From UBA940 sp031547885 (lineage in GTDB: Bacteria; Bacteroidota; Bacteroidia; Bacteroidales; Rikenellaceae), in the NCBI GenBank assembly GCA_031547885.1, contig JAVBRO010000009.1, positions 242,727 through 306,726 of the forward strand: a stretch of 64,000 bases of DNA, given 5' to 3'. The translations under genes were made by a program, and so were the position numbers. Numbering within the stretch: position 1 is the first letter of the stretch; every line of letters begins with the position of its first letter. Shown one piece after another: positions 7,540 through 15,414 of this stretch. Below the pieces are notes generated by a model. It saw nothing but the letters and a program-made list of their open reading frames with translations. It did no database searches and was not told the origin of the DNA.

Positions 7540-9027
7540 TTACAGATTGCTGAAAATATTTGTAAAGTAGGCGATCATGCGGGCGTAATTCTCCAATGAA
7601 ATATGCTCGTTCGCATTGTGGATCGTCCCCTGTTCCGCCTGTGTCAGCAGGGCCGGCATCAGGCGGTAGATATTGTCGCTCAGCGCCTGGTATTTATAGG
7701 CATCGGTCCCGACCACGGCGAGATATCCCGCCGGAACGGCCTCGGGACACACTTCTGCCAAAGATTTGCACATCAGGTCGAAATACGCGGTATCTTCGGG
7801 CGAAACCGCCGACGGCTCGCGGGCAGAGACGATCTCTATATCCGTATCGTAGCCCTTGCAGAGATTTTCGACGTGCTTCACCACATCGCCCACCGTGTCG
7901 CCCGGCAGGATGCGGAAATTGACCGTTATCTGAGCGGTCGAAGCCAGGACGTTCTCTGCGTCGCTCCCACGCGCCATCGTTACGGCCGTCGTGGTGCGAA
8001 CGAGCGCGTTCGTGGCCGGATTCTTCGACATGGTCTTCAGCAGCACGCCCTCAAGCAGCCACCGGTTCGCGATGGCCATGCGCGAGGTGTAGTTCATGGT
8101 TCCGCCAACACGGTCGAGGAACGATGCCACGGGCGGCGTCATCCGTGCAGGCATCTGACGGGAGTTGAGGCGTTCTATTATTCCGGCCGCCTGCACCAGA
8201 GCCCCTTTCGCCGGGGGCATCGAGGCGTGGCCCCCCTCACCGCGGACCGTTATGCGCAGCGTCAGATACCCTTTCTCGGCCGTCCCGATTAGCGCCACCG
8301 TCGCATCGATGCCGCCCAGACCCGGGGCCGCGATAATACCGCCCTCGTCGTAGACCGCGTCGAAACGCAAACCCTGCTGCGCGAAATATTCCGCGATGCG
8401 CGCCGCGCCGTTCATTCCGCTGATCTCTTCGTCGAAACCGAAAGCGAACCAGATATCGCGCTGCGGCCGGAAACCGTCGCCGATCAGGTCGTCGGCCGCT
8501 TCCAGAAGAGAACAGAGCGATCCCTTGTCGTCGAGCGTGCCACGCCCATAGATATTGCCATCCAAAATCTCGCCCGCAAAAGGCGGACGGTTCCATCCGG
8601 CCACCGGGGCCGCCGTATTCCCGTCATACCCCGCAACGGGAACGACGTCGTAGTGGGCGAGAAAAAGCACAGGGGCAAGCTGCGGATCGCTTCCCGGCCA
8701 GCGGAAAACCAGCCCGTAACTGTTCACGGTCACGGTATCCATCGCTGCATAGACAGCCGGATAAACCTGCGGCAGGTATGCTTTGAAACGGTCGAACGGG
8801 TTGTTTGCGGCCATAGCGATATTCTCGCTTACCGTCGGGATACGCAGAGCACCGGCAAGCCTGGTGACCGATTCCTGCGAGAGTTCGCCGGCGAATTTTG
8901 CGATTTCGTCTGCAGGGGCGGATATATCACCGAACGGGTATACGGCGGTGCGCACGACAACCGCGGCCGCCAGAGATAAGATCGCCCCACCGGCCACCCA
9001 CAACGTTATTTTAAAGGCCTTTTTCAT
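7540..9027 (-). CDS. M20 family metallopeptidase, membrane-anchored (CPS1/PM20D1-like)
   Basis: Zinc-dependent amidohydrolase/carboxypeptidase of 495 residues. An N-terminal hydrophobic anchor (about residues 5-25) precedes the catalytic domain. M20 metal-ligand motifs are visible: LAHYDVVP, RGTLDDKGS, DEEISGMNG with catalytic Glu, and a dimerisation-domain GEGGHAS. This layout resembles yeast carboxypeptidase S and vertebrate PM20D1. The start at 9027 (MKKAFKITL) was chosen because upstream codons overlap the preceding gene. It lies 14 nt after the DUF202 gene, so they probably form an operon. Confidence 0.9.
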   Translation of the reverse strand: MKKAFKITLWVAGGAILSLAAAVVVRTAVYPFGDISAPADEIAKFAGELSQESVTRLAGALRIPTVSENIAMAANNPFDRFKAYLPQVYPAVYAAMDTVTVNSYGLVFRWPGSDPQLAPVLFLAHYDVVPVAGYDGNTAAPVAGWNRPPFAGEILDGNIYGRGTLDDKGSLCSLLEAADDLIGDGFRPQRDIWFAFGFDEEISGMNGAARIAEYFAQQGLRFDAVYDEGGIIAAPGLGGIDATVALIGTAEKGYLTLRITVRGEGGHASMPPAKGALVQAAGIIERLNSRQMPARMTPPVASFLDRVGGTMNYTSRMAIANRWLLEGVLLKTMSKNPATNALVRTTTAVTMARGSDAENVLASTAQITVNFRILPGDTVGDVVKHVENLCKGYDTDIEIVSAREPSAVSPEDTAYFDLMCKSLAEVCPEAVPAGYLAVVGTDAYKYQALSDNIYRLMPALLTQAEQGTIHNANEHISLENYARMIAYFTNIFSNL

Positions 9028-9041
9028 TTCCGATGGATTTC

Positions 9042-9341
9042 TTAAAGGAGTGATTCCCTCTCCTCTCTGACGTATGACTTCAGGTGTTTTCTCAATAGAA
9101 AGAACCTGTAGAATCCCAGGCCGAGAATTACGCCGGTGAAAGAAAGGCAGAGCCATCCCAGCCACCTTAGGTGCCACACGCTCTCTATCTCAAGAAGGCT
9201 GATGCCGCCGGTGAGCAGGAACAGCGAGGTGCGGATATAGGAAAAAAGCGTGCGCTCGTTCGCAAGTTTGGTCCTCTCGATGGAGAGGTGATCCGTCAGC
9301 TGGATCTCTTTAACGTAGTCGAATTTATCTACCAGTCCCAT
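9042..9341 (-). CDS. DUF202 small membrane protein
   Basis: A 99-residue protein with two transmembrane helices and the DUF202 signature LANERTLFSYIRTSL in the N-terminal half, a family that includes YidH-like proteins. First gene of a probable two-gene unit with the M20 peptidase. Function unknown. Confidence 0.8.
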   Translation of the reverse strand: MGLVDKFDYVKEIQLTDHLSIERTKLANERTLFSYIRTSLFLLTGGISLLEIESVWHLRWLGWLCLSFTGVILGLGFYRFFLLRKHLKSYVREERESLL

Positions 9342-9454
9342 TTGGTTAAATTATTTATTTCTGTATTCAATCTCAAATCGCATGCTAAAGTAATAAAGGT
9401 GCGGGACTTGTCCTAATTTTCATGCGTCTGTGTGTTGCGTGGGCGGTGGACTGC

Positions 9455-9486
9455 AAAAGAAAAGGGTCGCCATAAAATGACAACCC
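9455..9486 (-). terminator. Displaced original terminator of tRNA-Thr
   Basis: On the minus strand GGGTTGTCAT-TTT-ATGGCGACCC forms a 10-bp stem (with G-U pairs) followed by TTTTCTTTT. It sits directly outside the left att repeat. It is best read as the chromosome's native terminator for tRNA-Thr, carried 12.4 kb away by the insertion. Confidence 0.75.
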
Positions 9487-9488
9487 AT

Positions 9489-9544
9489 TGATCTTCAGAG
9501 CCGCAACCCAGACTTGAACTGGGGACCTGTTCATTACGAGTGAA
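9489..9544 (-). repeat. Left attachment-site repeat (3' half of tRNA-Thr)
   Basis: A 56-bp perfect direct copy of 21898-21953. It spans the anticodon stem-loop to the 3' end of tRNA-Thr plus a few downstream bases, and homology stops at both ends. It lacks the 5' half, so it is not a functional tRNA. Confidence 0.93.
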
Positions 9545-9625
9545 AATTATACCAACAGGACTGTTGTTGTGTGGTGCTTATTGCCAGTTAGTTAGCATTG
9601 TGAATGAACGGAATTCCAAGTGTAA

Positions 9626-9646
9626 TGCGCAACATACTGCGCAACA
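9626..9646. repeat. Possible integrase arm-type sites, left end
   Basis: TGCGCAACA occurs twice in direct orientation (AATGCGCAACATACTGCGCA...), mirrored by the same paired motif at the right end of the element. Confidence 0.4.
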
Positions 9647-9784
9647 ATCGCCAAGCATAACCGCTTGTAGATTAAATATTAAATTATTGATTATTAAAAA
9701 TTTATACGGGCATTTGTGAACGTGAAAAATGTTGCGCATAGCCTATCTGTAAAAAACGGCTGATTGTCTTAGGAAAATCGCGCT

Positions 9785-9824
9785 TAAAAAAAGAAACCCC
9801 AACCTGTCGTGAAACAAGCTGGGG
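9785..9824 (-). terminator. Terminator for the seven-repeat lipoprotein gene
   Basis: On the minus strand CCCCAGCTTG-TTTCACGA-CAGGTTGGGG is followed by TTTCTTTTTTT. Confidence 0.82.
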
Positions 9825-9860
9825 CAATTTGGGTAGTAGTTGTTATCTAAACCTATTATA

Positions 9861-10781
9861 CTATTTTTTGCTTTTTACGACGAATACGGAGTATGCTAAA
9901 CCATCCTCTCCTGGCAAAACAGTTTGAGTGCCATTCTTCCATAATACAGCACTTTCGTTGTTTATACCCCATCCTGCAATATAAACATCGCTCCCAGAAA
10001 CGTATCCACCAAAGGCCATCACATTGGAAATAGATGTGGGCGTGCCGTTTTTCCACAAAACAGCCTTTTCTGACTCGTCATTTCCTATAACGTAAACATC
10101 GTTACCTGAAACGCAGACAGTCTGAGCATCCCCTTTGAAAAGGGTGGTGGGATTTTCATTTTTCCATAAAATAACAACACGCTCCCAGTTTTCATCATAC
10201 CCATTTCCTGCCACATAAACATCCGTCCCAGAAACAAATACTGAAGATGCTGAACCAGATTCTGCCAAAATAGTTCTGACGTTGTTCTTCCACATAGTAG
10301 CTCTGTCGCCGTCAACCCCTGCTACATAAACGTTACTTTCCGACACAAAGACGGAATTTGCATTACCGCTACCTGCAAGGACTGTTTTAGCACCATTTTT
10401 CCACAAAACTCCATTGTCGCCATCATATCCTACAACGTAAACATCATTATCCGAAACATATACATCGTTTGCTCCACCTGCAGTTGACAAAACGGTTTTA
10501 ACTCCATTTTTCAATAAGACTGCTTCTTTTTTATCGGTAGTTCCTGCTACATAGACATCATTGTCAGAAACGAATACTGAATATGCCTCTCCGCTAAAAA
10601 GAGTTGTTGCAACTCCGTTTTTCCACAATACGGCCTGTTCCCCATCTTCCTCAGTCCAAGTAGAACCTGCCACATAGACATCAATGGTTTCATTCTTTGG
10701 GTCGTTGTCGTTACCATTGTTTTTGTCGCACGACACAAACATTGCTGCTCCGAGAGCAACGCATAGAAATACTTTTTTCAT
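9861..10781 (-). CDS. Lipoprotein with seven about 37-residue repeats (predicted beta-propeller)
   Basis: A 306-residue secreted lipoprotein: signal MKKVFLCVALGAAMFVSC, then an Asn/Asp-rich linker. Seven repeats follow with the pattern DVYVAG...AVLWKNG..T.L......SVFVSDN. The repeat number and the four-strand-like unit suggest a seven-bladed beta-propeller (inference from pattern only). ATG 10781 was chosen because it starts the signal peptide. The gene is the left-most cargo gene of the tRNA-Thr element and ends at a strong terminator. No function is recognised; surface binding is plausible. Confidence 0.75.
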   Translation of the reverse strand: MKKVFLCVALGAAMFVSCDKNNGNDNDPKNETIDVYVAGSTWTEEDGEQAVLWKNGVATTLFSGEAYSVFVSDNDVYVAGTTDKKEAVLLKNGVKTVLSTAGGANDVYVSDNDVYVVGYDGDNGVLWKNGAKTVLAGSGNANSVFVSESNVYVAGVDGDRATMWKNNVRTILAESGSASSVFVSGTDVYVAGNGYDENWERVVILWKNENPTTLFKGDAQTVCVSGNDVYVIGNDESEKAVLWKNGTPTSISNVMAFGGYVSGSDVYIAGWGINNESAVLWKNGTQTVLPGEDGLAYSVFVVKSKK

Positions 10782-11142
10782 TGTTTTGATTTTGGTTGTT
10801 CCCGTCAAGTCCCGAAACGAGATTATACCTAAAAAAGAAAGTGAGGACTATTAACTCATCTTAAGGGAACAGGTCTTAGGATACCTTTTGACAATAAAAC
10901 AAGCAACAGCCCCCACATAATGATATGTGCGAGAAGTACGCCTATTCTCTTGTCAGGTAGAAGTTCCTAAGTTCGTTCCCTGAGAATCAGCTAAACACTT
11001 CCGTGTTTGTATGTACCTGCAAAGATATGCAAATAATCAAACAAAGGCTGTTGCAGATTATAAATTGAATGTCTTAGATGTATGACGCAATTCGGGTAAT
11101 ATTCATTTTATATACCCCCTCACAAATTATGTCATACCCAAT
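10782..11142. other. Intergenic region, leader of the lipoprotein gene
   Basis: No gene is seen. A minus-strand -7 box TATCTTTG (plus-strand 11020-11027) could drive the lipoprotein with a leader of about 230 nt. Confidence 0.3.
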
Positions 11143-11427
11143 TTACGCGAATGATTCTACAATATCAGTCATAACGGCATCCATGTAGATAGCCTGACCA
11201 CAGCATCTACGTCCCCACCAGAAACATCCGCAATCTTCAATGATTACCTCGTTCTGTTCTTTGAGTTGGTCGGCAAGCCAGCGTGTTACGAGCCACCATT
11301 CCATAACCTCATACCATTCCCCATAAAGTGCATCTTCTGGAATTGCACCAGATTTTATTAATTCTTCGACAACCGTACTCTGGCCATACAGCACGTGGTT
11401 GTTTACCAGTTCTTTTTCCGTAATCAT
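11143..11427 (-). CDS. Small accessory protein (94 aa), function unknown
   Basis: Contains EWYEVMEWWLVTRWLADQLKEQ and a Cys/Trp-rich segment DCGCFWWGRRCCGQAI. The WWLV..WLA..L / WWGR.C.GQAI pattern recalls small proteins common in phages and mobile elements of gut bacteria, from memory and without an assigned role. Its ATG overlaps the stop of the 122-aa gene (ATGA-type), so the two are translationally coupled. Confidence 0.65.
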   Translation of the reverse strand: MITEKELVNNHVLYGQSTVVEELIKSGAIPEDALYGEWYEVMEWWLVTRWLADQLKEQNEVIIEDCGCFWWGRRCCGQAIYMDAVMTDIVESFA

Positions 11428-11792
11428 AGCAGTTCGTTTATCTTATTCAGTAAATCGTTCGTGATGTCTGTGTGGTCTGCCTGTATTTTGGCGTTCCACA
11501 CGTTTATCTGGCCGTTATATAGGGTTGCAGAATTTGATGCTATATGGGCGAAATCGTTGCAGATATTCGACGGCACGTATTCTTTGCTGAACGTATCATG
11601 CAAGAGTGTAATTTCAGGTTCTCGCATACTCGTATCATCTTCTGTGCGGTATAATGTCAGGTTGATAACCCTGTACCGCCCTAAATCCTGTACAACCTGG
11701 ACGTGGAGTTCTTTGTCTTTGTCGATAGTCAGTTTGCCTTTTTCAATCAAGGCTGTTAGGATTCTGACCGCATTTTCATTGAGTGTTTTCAT
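11424..11792 (-). CDS. Hypothetical protein (122 aa), coupled to the 94-aa gene
   Basis: Starts MKTLNENAVRILTALIEKGK, an N-terminal helical segment, followed by a mixed region including HVQVVQDLGRYRVINLTLY. The start at 11792 was preferred over an upstream in-frame ATG because the intervening codons run towards a hairpin (11823-11847). Function not recognised; it could be a small accessory or antirestriction-type protein of the element. Confidence 0.6.
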   Translation of the reverse strand: MKTLNENAVRILTALIEKGKLTIDKDKELHVQVVQDLGRYRVINLTLYRTEDDTSMREPEITLLHDTFSKEYVPSNICNDFAHIASNSATLYNGQINVWNAKIQADHTDITNDLLNKINELL

Positions 11793-12140
11793 GTTGATTG
11801 GACTTTTTAAGATTAAAATGAAAGCCACTCCAGAATGTGAAGTGGCTCTCGGATTCAGATGCAGGCAATGTGTTTTACCGCTGCGTAGCTTTTTATCGTC
11901 TTAGTCCGCGCATATAATTGAAAAAAGAAAGCCAACACCTGTTTTCAGGCATTGGCTTGGATTTCGTTGCGAACTTATCTTGGAATAACCTCGTAGAATG
12001 GCTTTCTTGGTCTTAACTCCTTATTTATTATTCATCGACATTTATTAGTAAGAGAGTTCTGTTAATATTTCGACTTTCCAGATGCATGAGTGGGCGGGGG
12101 TAAAATACGATGTGTTAGCCCGTGTATACAAAATACTAAA
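11793..12140. other. Intergenic region with two hairpins
   Basis: Holds an imperfect hairpin, AGCCACT...AGTGGCT (11823-11847), just upstream of the 122-aa gene, and the strong DUF262-operon terminator at 11921-11957. No gene is seen. Confidence 0.5.
11921..11957 (-). terminator. Terminator of the DUF262 operon
   Basis: On the minus strand AGCCAATGCCTG-AAAA-CAGGTGTTGGCT makes a continuous 12-bp stem with G-U pairs, followed by TTCTTTTTTC. It lies about 185 nt past the DUF262 stop. Confidence 0.85.
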
Positions 12141-13202
12141 TTATTGACCGAGTAATAATTCTTTAAGGTATTTATCTCTAGCAAGTCTCTCTTTTTTATT
12201 ATTTACTCCTTCCTTGGCAGACATTTTATACTCTTCGGGTAGTTGATCTTCTGCCCCTTCAAGTTTGTCTCTAATTATTTTTTCATCTAATTCAGAAATC
12301 ACATTCCAATTTTTAGCAAAGAGTATAAATAAAGAAAATGAATTCGCTTTATTTAGCCAATATGACTTCTTTTTTAATTTCAATTTAATGAATTTGTTTG
12401 CAGCATTTTCCATAGTGTAAAAAACCTCCTCTTTTTGAGGGAAACCATCTGCATATTGCTCCAGGTTTTTGTTGATAAAATCATTTCTATTGTAGAAATC
12501 ATCAATATATGTTGATATTAAATTAAGGGTAAAGTTTAAGTGTACCTGTCTAGTTAGTTCATAAGGAGAAAAAATTCCATATTCAAGGATGAACTTATTG
12601 AAATATTTTACCTTATATCCTTTAGTCCATTCTATAAATGTGTCGGGAATATTAGGATCTAATTGTAAAGGATATTCCTCTTCTTCTTCAAATCTAACTT
12701 CATCTATAAGATATTTTGCAAAAAGCATAAATTCGGACGAGGCATATTCTGTCGACAATTTTTCTATGCTCGACAGAGCATAAAAGGTTCTATTTAATCT
12801 TTTGAAGATTTCTATTATTTCAGGATCCTCATTATCCAAATCTAAATCAATTATCGGTACTTGATATTTTAAGAAATTTTCTTTTTGATATGGCTCTAGG
12901 TCTGAAAATAATTTATTATCCACTTTGAATTCATCCTTTATATATTCCATAATAGAGTTCATTCGTTGTTGGCCATCAACTATACAAGAAGTATTTGTCA
13001 TAGTATCTAAATCTATGCTACCTCTTGCAATAAATATTTGAGGGAATGGATAACCAAGCAATATTGTCTTGATAAAATCAACCTTATGAACCAATCTCCA
13101 AACCAAATTTCTTTGAAAATACGGAGACATTATCAATCTCTTGTTTCTTATCTCATTTACGATGTCTATCAATTCTCTTGATCTAACTTGATATTTAGTC
13201 AT
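12141..13202 (-). CDS. DUF262 protein (ParB/GmrS-like fold), putative defence effector or sensor
   Basis: 353 residues. The N-terminal DUF262 domain carries the hallmark motifs SPYFQRNLVWR (about 27-37) and CIVDGQQR (about 73-80). DUF262 proteins (e.g. the S part of GmrSD) have a ParB/Srx-like fold and bind or hydrolyse nucleotides, and most known examples act in phage or modified-DNA restriction. Unlike GmrSD there is no DUF1524 HNH nuclease domain. The C-terminal half is helical and Lys/Glu-rich without a recognised motif. Last gene of a three-gene minus-strand operon, 7 nt after the NTase-like gene. Very AT-rich. Confidence 0.85.
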   Translation of the reverse strand: MTKYQVRSRELIDIVNEIRNKRLIMSPYFQRNLVWRLVHKVDFIKTILLGYPFPQIFIARGSIDLDTMTNTSCIVDGQQRMNSIMEYIKDEFKVDNKLFSDLEPYQKENFLKYQVPIIDLDLDNEDPEIIEIFKRLNRTFYALSSIEKLSTEYASSEFMLFAKYLIDEVRFEEEEEYPLQLDPNIPDTFIEWTKGYKVKYFNKFILEYGIFSPYELTRQVHLNFTLNLISTYIDDFYNRNDFINKNLEQYADGFPQKEEVFYTMENAANKFIKLKLKKKSYWLNKANSFSLFILFAKNWNVISELDEKIIRDKLEGAEDQLPEEYKMSAKEGVNNKKERLARDKYLKELLLGQ

Positions 13203-13209
13203 ATTGCCT

Positions 13210-13809
13210 CTACATTAAGCGTTCATATAATCCTGGATTCATTTTGTATCGTTCAATACATTCTATTTGCTTACATTCAAAAAAATATTCAGATGCATAG
13301 ACTCCTCCATTTATGTTTTTGAATAAACCGATATAATTATTAGACAGTTTGTTAAAAAAGGCAAGCCACCTGTTTCTGAATTCGCATTTGGGCATATAGT
13401 AGGGATTAATGAATCCCATACTCATTCCTTGTATGAATTGCCTATCTGTTCGATTCCCTTTAAAAAATATAAATTTTGAGAGATCAGAGTAACCTTTCGT
13501 TTCTTTATGTGCGATCTCATTAAATTTGATGAACAGAGGCAAACTAATGATTGCGATATCTAAATCAGATTCTCCAGGAACAAATTTTTTATCTTTTATA
13601 AAAGACAAACCCGTTTTACTTGAACCGACTATCTCAATAGATGCAAAAGGGATATCGAATTCTTTGCTTATTTCATTTTTGATATAAAATTCATCTTCCT
13701 GGTTGTCTTTAAATATCTCCGTGTTATAGGATAGATAAATTTTCCTGGCAATTTCTAGAGGCTTATCCTTTCGTTCTAAGCTTTTTTTAATACCTATAAT
13801 GCAATTCAT
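13210..13809 (-). CDS. Nucleotidyltransferase-fold protein (Pol-beta-like)
   Basis: 199 residues. The segment VGSSKTGLS, a 13-residue insert, then ESDLDIAII fits the Pol-beta superfamily GS...DxD active site, with Asp residues that would bind Mg2+. I cannot find a confident third catalytic Asp, and the C-terminal part (GGVYASEYFFECKQIECIERY) is not one I recognise. Such NTases occur as AMPylators, CD-NTases and MNT/AbiE-type toxins or antitoxins. It is sandwiched between the 110-aa gene (20 nt) and the DUF262 gene (7 nt), which argues for a joint complex. Product unknown. Confidence 0.7.
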   Translation of the reverse strand: MNCIIGIKKSLERKDKPLEIARKIYLSYNTEIFKDNQEDEFYIKNEISKEFDIPFASIEIVGSSKTGLSFIKDKKFVPGESDLDIAIISLPLFIKFNEIAHKETKGYSDLSKFIFFKGNRTDRQFIQGMSMGFINPYYMPKCEFRNRWLAFFNKLSNNYIGLFKNINGGVYASEYFFECKQIECIERYKMNPGLYERLM

Positions 13810-13829
13810 TACTCGTGTAATCTTTTAGA

Positions 13830-14162
13830 TTATTGCTCATGTTCCATAATTATATCAATAGCAGTATCTACAATTTGAGCTGCAAGGGTTATGTCAATTT
13901 CTTTATGGGCTAGAACAGCAGGTATTACATTCTGATTTATATGTGCAGATGTCATAGGAGTAGTACAACCTTTATTATATTCGTCAAAAAAATAGACGAG
14001 AGCCTGATGTATTTCCTTATCAGATAGGTCGAAAGCATTTTTAAGAAAGAATGCAACAGAATTTAGCCCACCAAATAAGGAATTTTGTGAATTGAGCATT
14101 CCATTCGTCATCATTACTCTAAAACAATAATGTATTAGCAGTTTTAAATCAGGCACTCCCAT
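13830..14162 (-). CDS. Small helical protein (110 aa) leading the NTase-DUF262 operon
   Basis: A predicted all-alpha protein (LIHYCFRVMM, SLFGGLNSVAFFLKNAFDL, LVYFFDEYNKG, LAAQIVDTAIDIIMEHEQ). No motif recognised. As first gene of the operon, 124 bp from a divergent gene, it could be a regulator, antitoxin or small subunit; this is positional inference only. Confidence 0.65.
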   Translation of the reverse strand: MGVPDLKLLIHYCFRVMMTNGMLNSQNSLFGGLNSVAFFLKNAFDLSDKEIHQALVYFFDEYNKGCTTPMTSAHINQNVIPAVLAHKEIDITLAAQIVDTAIDIIMEHEQ

Positions 14163-14285
14163 AATTATATATTTAGAGGTAAGAATTATTTATATTTTAC
14201 GAAGATAATAATTTTCATAATATAAATACTTTTGGCTTACATAATTGGCAAACATATTTAATTTATTATTTTTAGGGAAAATAAC

Positions 14286-15338
14286 ATGCAAATGGCAGAA
14301 ATGGAACAAGGATACTATTTAGCTTATATTGACCTGAATTATCCCATTGTCGGCAAGCCTGAATACGTAAGCGATTTTAGGTTTTATTCAATTATACGGA
14401 TTAATAATGAATCTGTATTTAAAGTGTCTATTGTTGACGAGGAATATTTATTGGGAAGTAAATACTCCATATTTAGTAGTTGGAAAAATTTTGCGAAGAT
14501 TCAAGGATATTCCATTGATAAGGTTGTTGGGGGTCTTAAGGAAATAGATGAAAAAACTCTTAAGGACATTCCTTTAGAGAGTTTTAAATTAGTTAAGCCT
14601 GCTTTGGGTGCAGGACATAAATATAATAGTGTATATCGTCCTGTAATCACGAAACGAGTTTATAATTTTTTAGGGGTAGAAGCTCCTGATATATTTTTTG
14701 ATTATATCTTATATGCTGATGATGAGATTGCAAATGAGAAGGATTATTTTGATCGCATAAACCATTTAGAGATACTGATTGCCGAATTAAAAAACATTTT
14801 CAAGACAGTATATGCCGACTCAAATAATCTCAACACGTTTGGGCATAACATCAGAAATTTAATCATTCTCGCCGCTACTGAAGTCGATGATATGATGAAA
14901 AACATACTGTCTAATAACGGTATAAAAAAGAAGATATATAAAACGAATGACTATTACCCCCTCTTATATGCTTTGAAATTGAATAAGTATAAAGTAAAGT
15001 TTAGTAGATATTTTATTGATGAATCGTTTTCTCCTTTTTCTGGTTGGGCAAAAGAAGAACCTACTAAAAGTTTAGAATGGTATGATGCATATAATAAGAT
15101 TAAACACGACCGAACAAATTCATTTCCTCTTGCCTCAATAAAAAATGCTATTTTCTCTATATGTGCAGTTGCTATTTTAATCGCTGCTCAATATGGTTAT
15201 AGAAATGACATCTGGAAAGAAAGCATATCGACTTTCTTATCTTTTGCGGATGAGCCAGAGTGGGCGATAGAAGATTTTTATATCCCTTTAGGAGGCCGTC
15301 AGAAAGATACATTGATTAATTATCCTTTCGTTAAATAA
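14286..15338 (+). CDS. HEPN-like helical protein (350 aa), divergent from the NTase-DUF262 operon
   Basis: The N-terminal 150 residues are mixed alpha/beta. The C-terminal half is helical with FGHNIRNLIILAATEVDDMM and EWYDAYNKIKHDR, followed by a hydrophobic helix. The W-YN-KHDR pattern recalls HEPN-like families often seen near defence genes, though a canonical R(x4-6)H catalytic motif is not evident. It is the only plus-strand gene inside the element and is AT-rich like its neighbours. It may be the effector or regulator of the adjacent operon; that link is inferred from divergence only. Confidence 0.6.
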   Translation: MQMAEMEQGYYLAYIDLNYPIVGKPEYVSDFRFYSIIRINNESVFKVSIVDEEYLLGSKYSIFSSWKNFAKIQGYSIDKVVGGLKEIDEKTLKDIPLESFKLVKPALGAGHKYNSVYRPVITKRVYNFLGVEAPDIFFDYILYADDEIANEKDYFDRINHLEILIAELKNIFKTVYADSNNLNTFGHNIRNLIILAATEVDDMMKNILSNNGIKKKIYKTNDYYPLLYALKLNKYKVKFSRYFIDESFSPFSGWAKEEPTKSLEWYDAYNKIKHDRTNSFPLASIKNAIFSICAVAILIAAQYGYRNDIWKESISTFLSFADEPEWAIEDFYIPLGGRQKDTLINYPFVK

Positions 15339-15414
15339 CTATAACTATGTGATATGCCAACAAAAATTGCATGGCATATGAAATCTAGTTCCCAGTTGGT
15401 ATTCCAAGATATAG

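Larger units (their letters stand above)
9545..9860. other. Non-coding left end of the element
   Basis: No gene seen. It contains paired TGCGCAACA motifs at 9626-9646 and an inverted GTTGCGCA near 9733. Similar paired motifs at the opposite end (21804-21828) suggest recombinase arm sites. The terminator at 9785-9824 lies here as well. Confidence 0.5.

Noticed and set aside
9489..9544. Second tRNA-Thr gene
   Set aside because: Only the 3' half is present, followed by unrelated sequence; it is an attachment-site duplicate.
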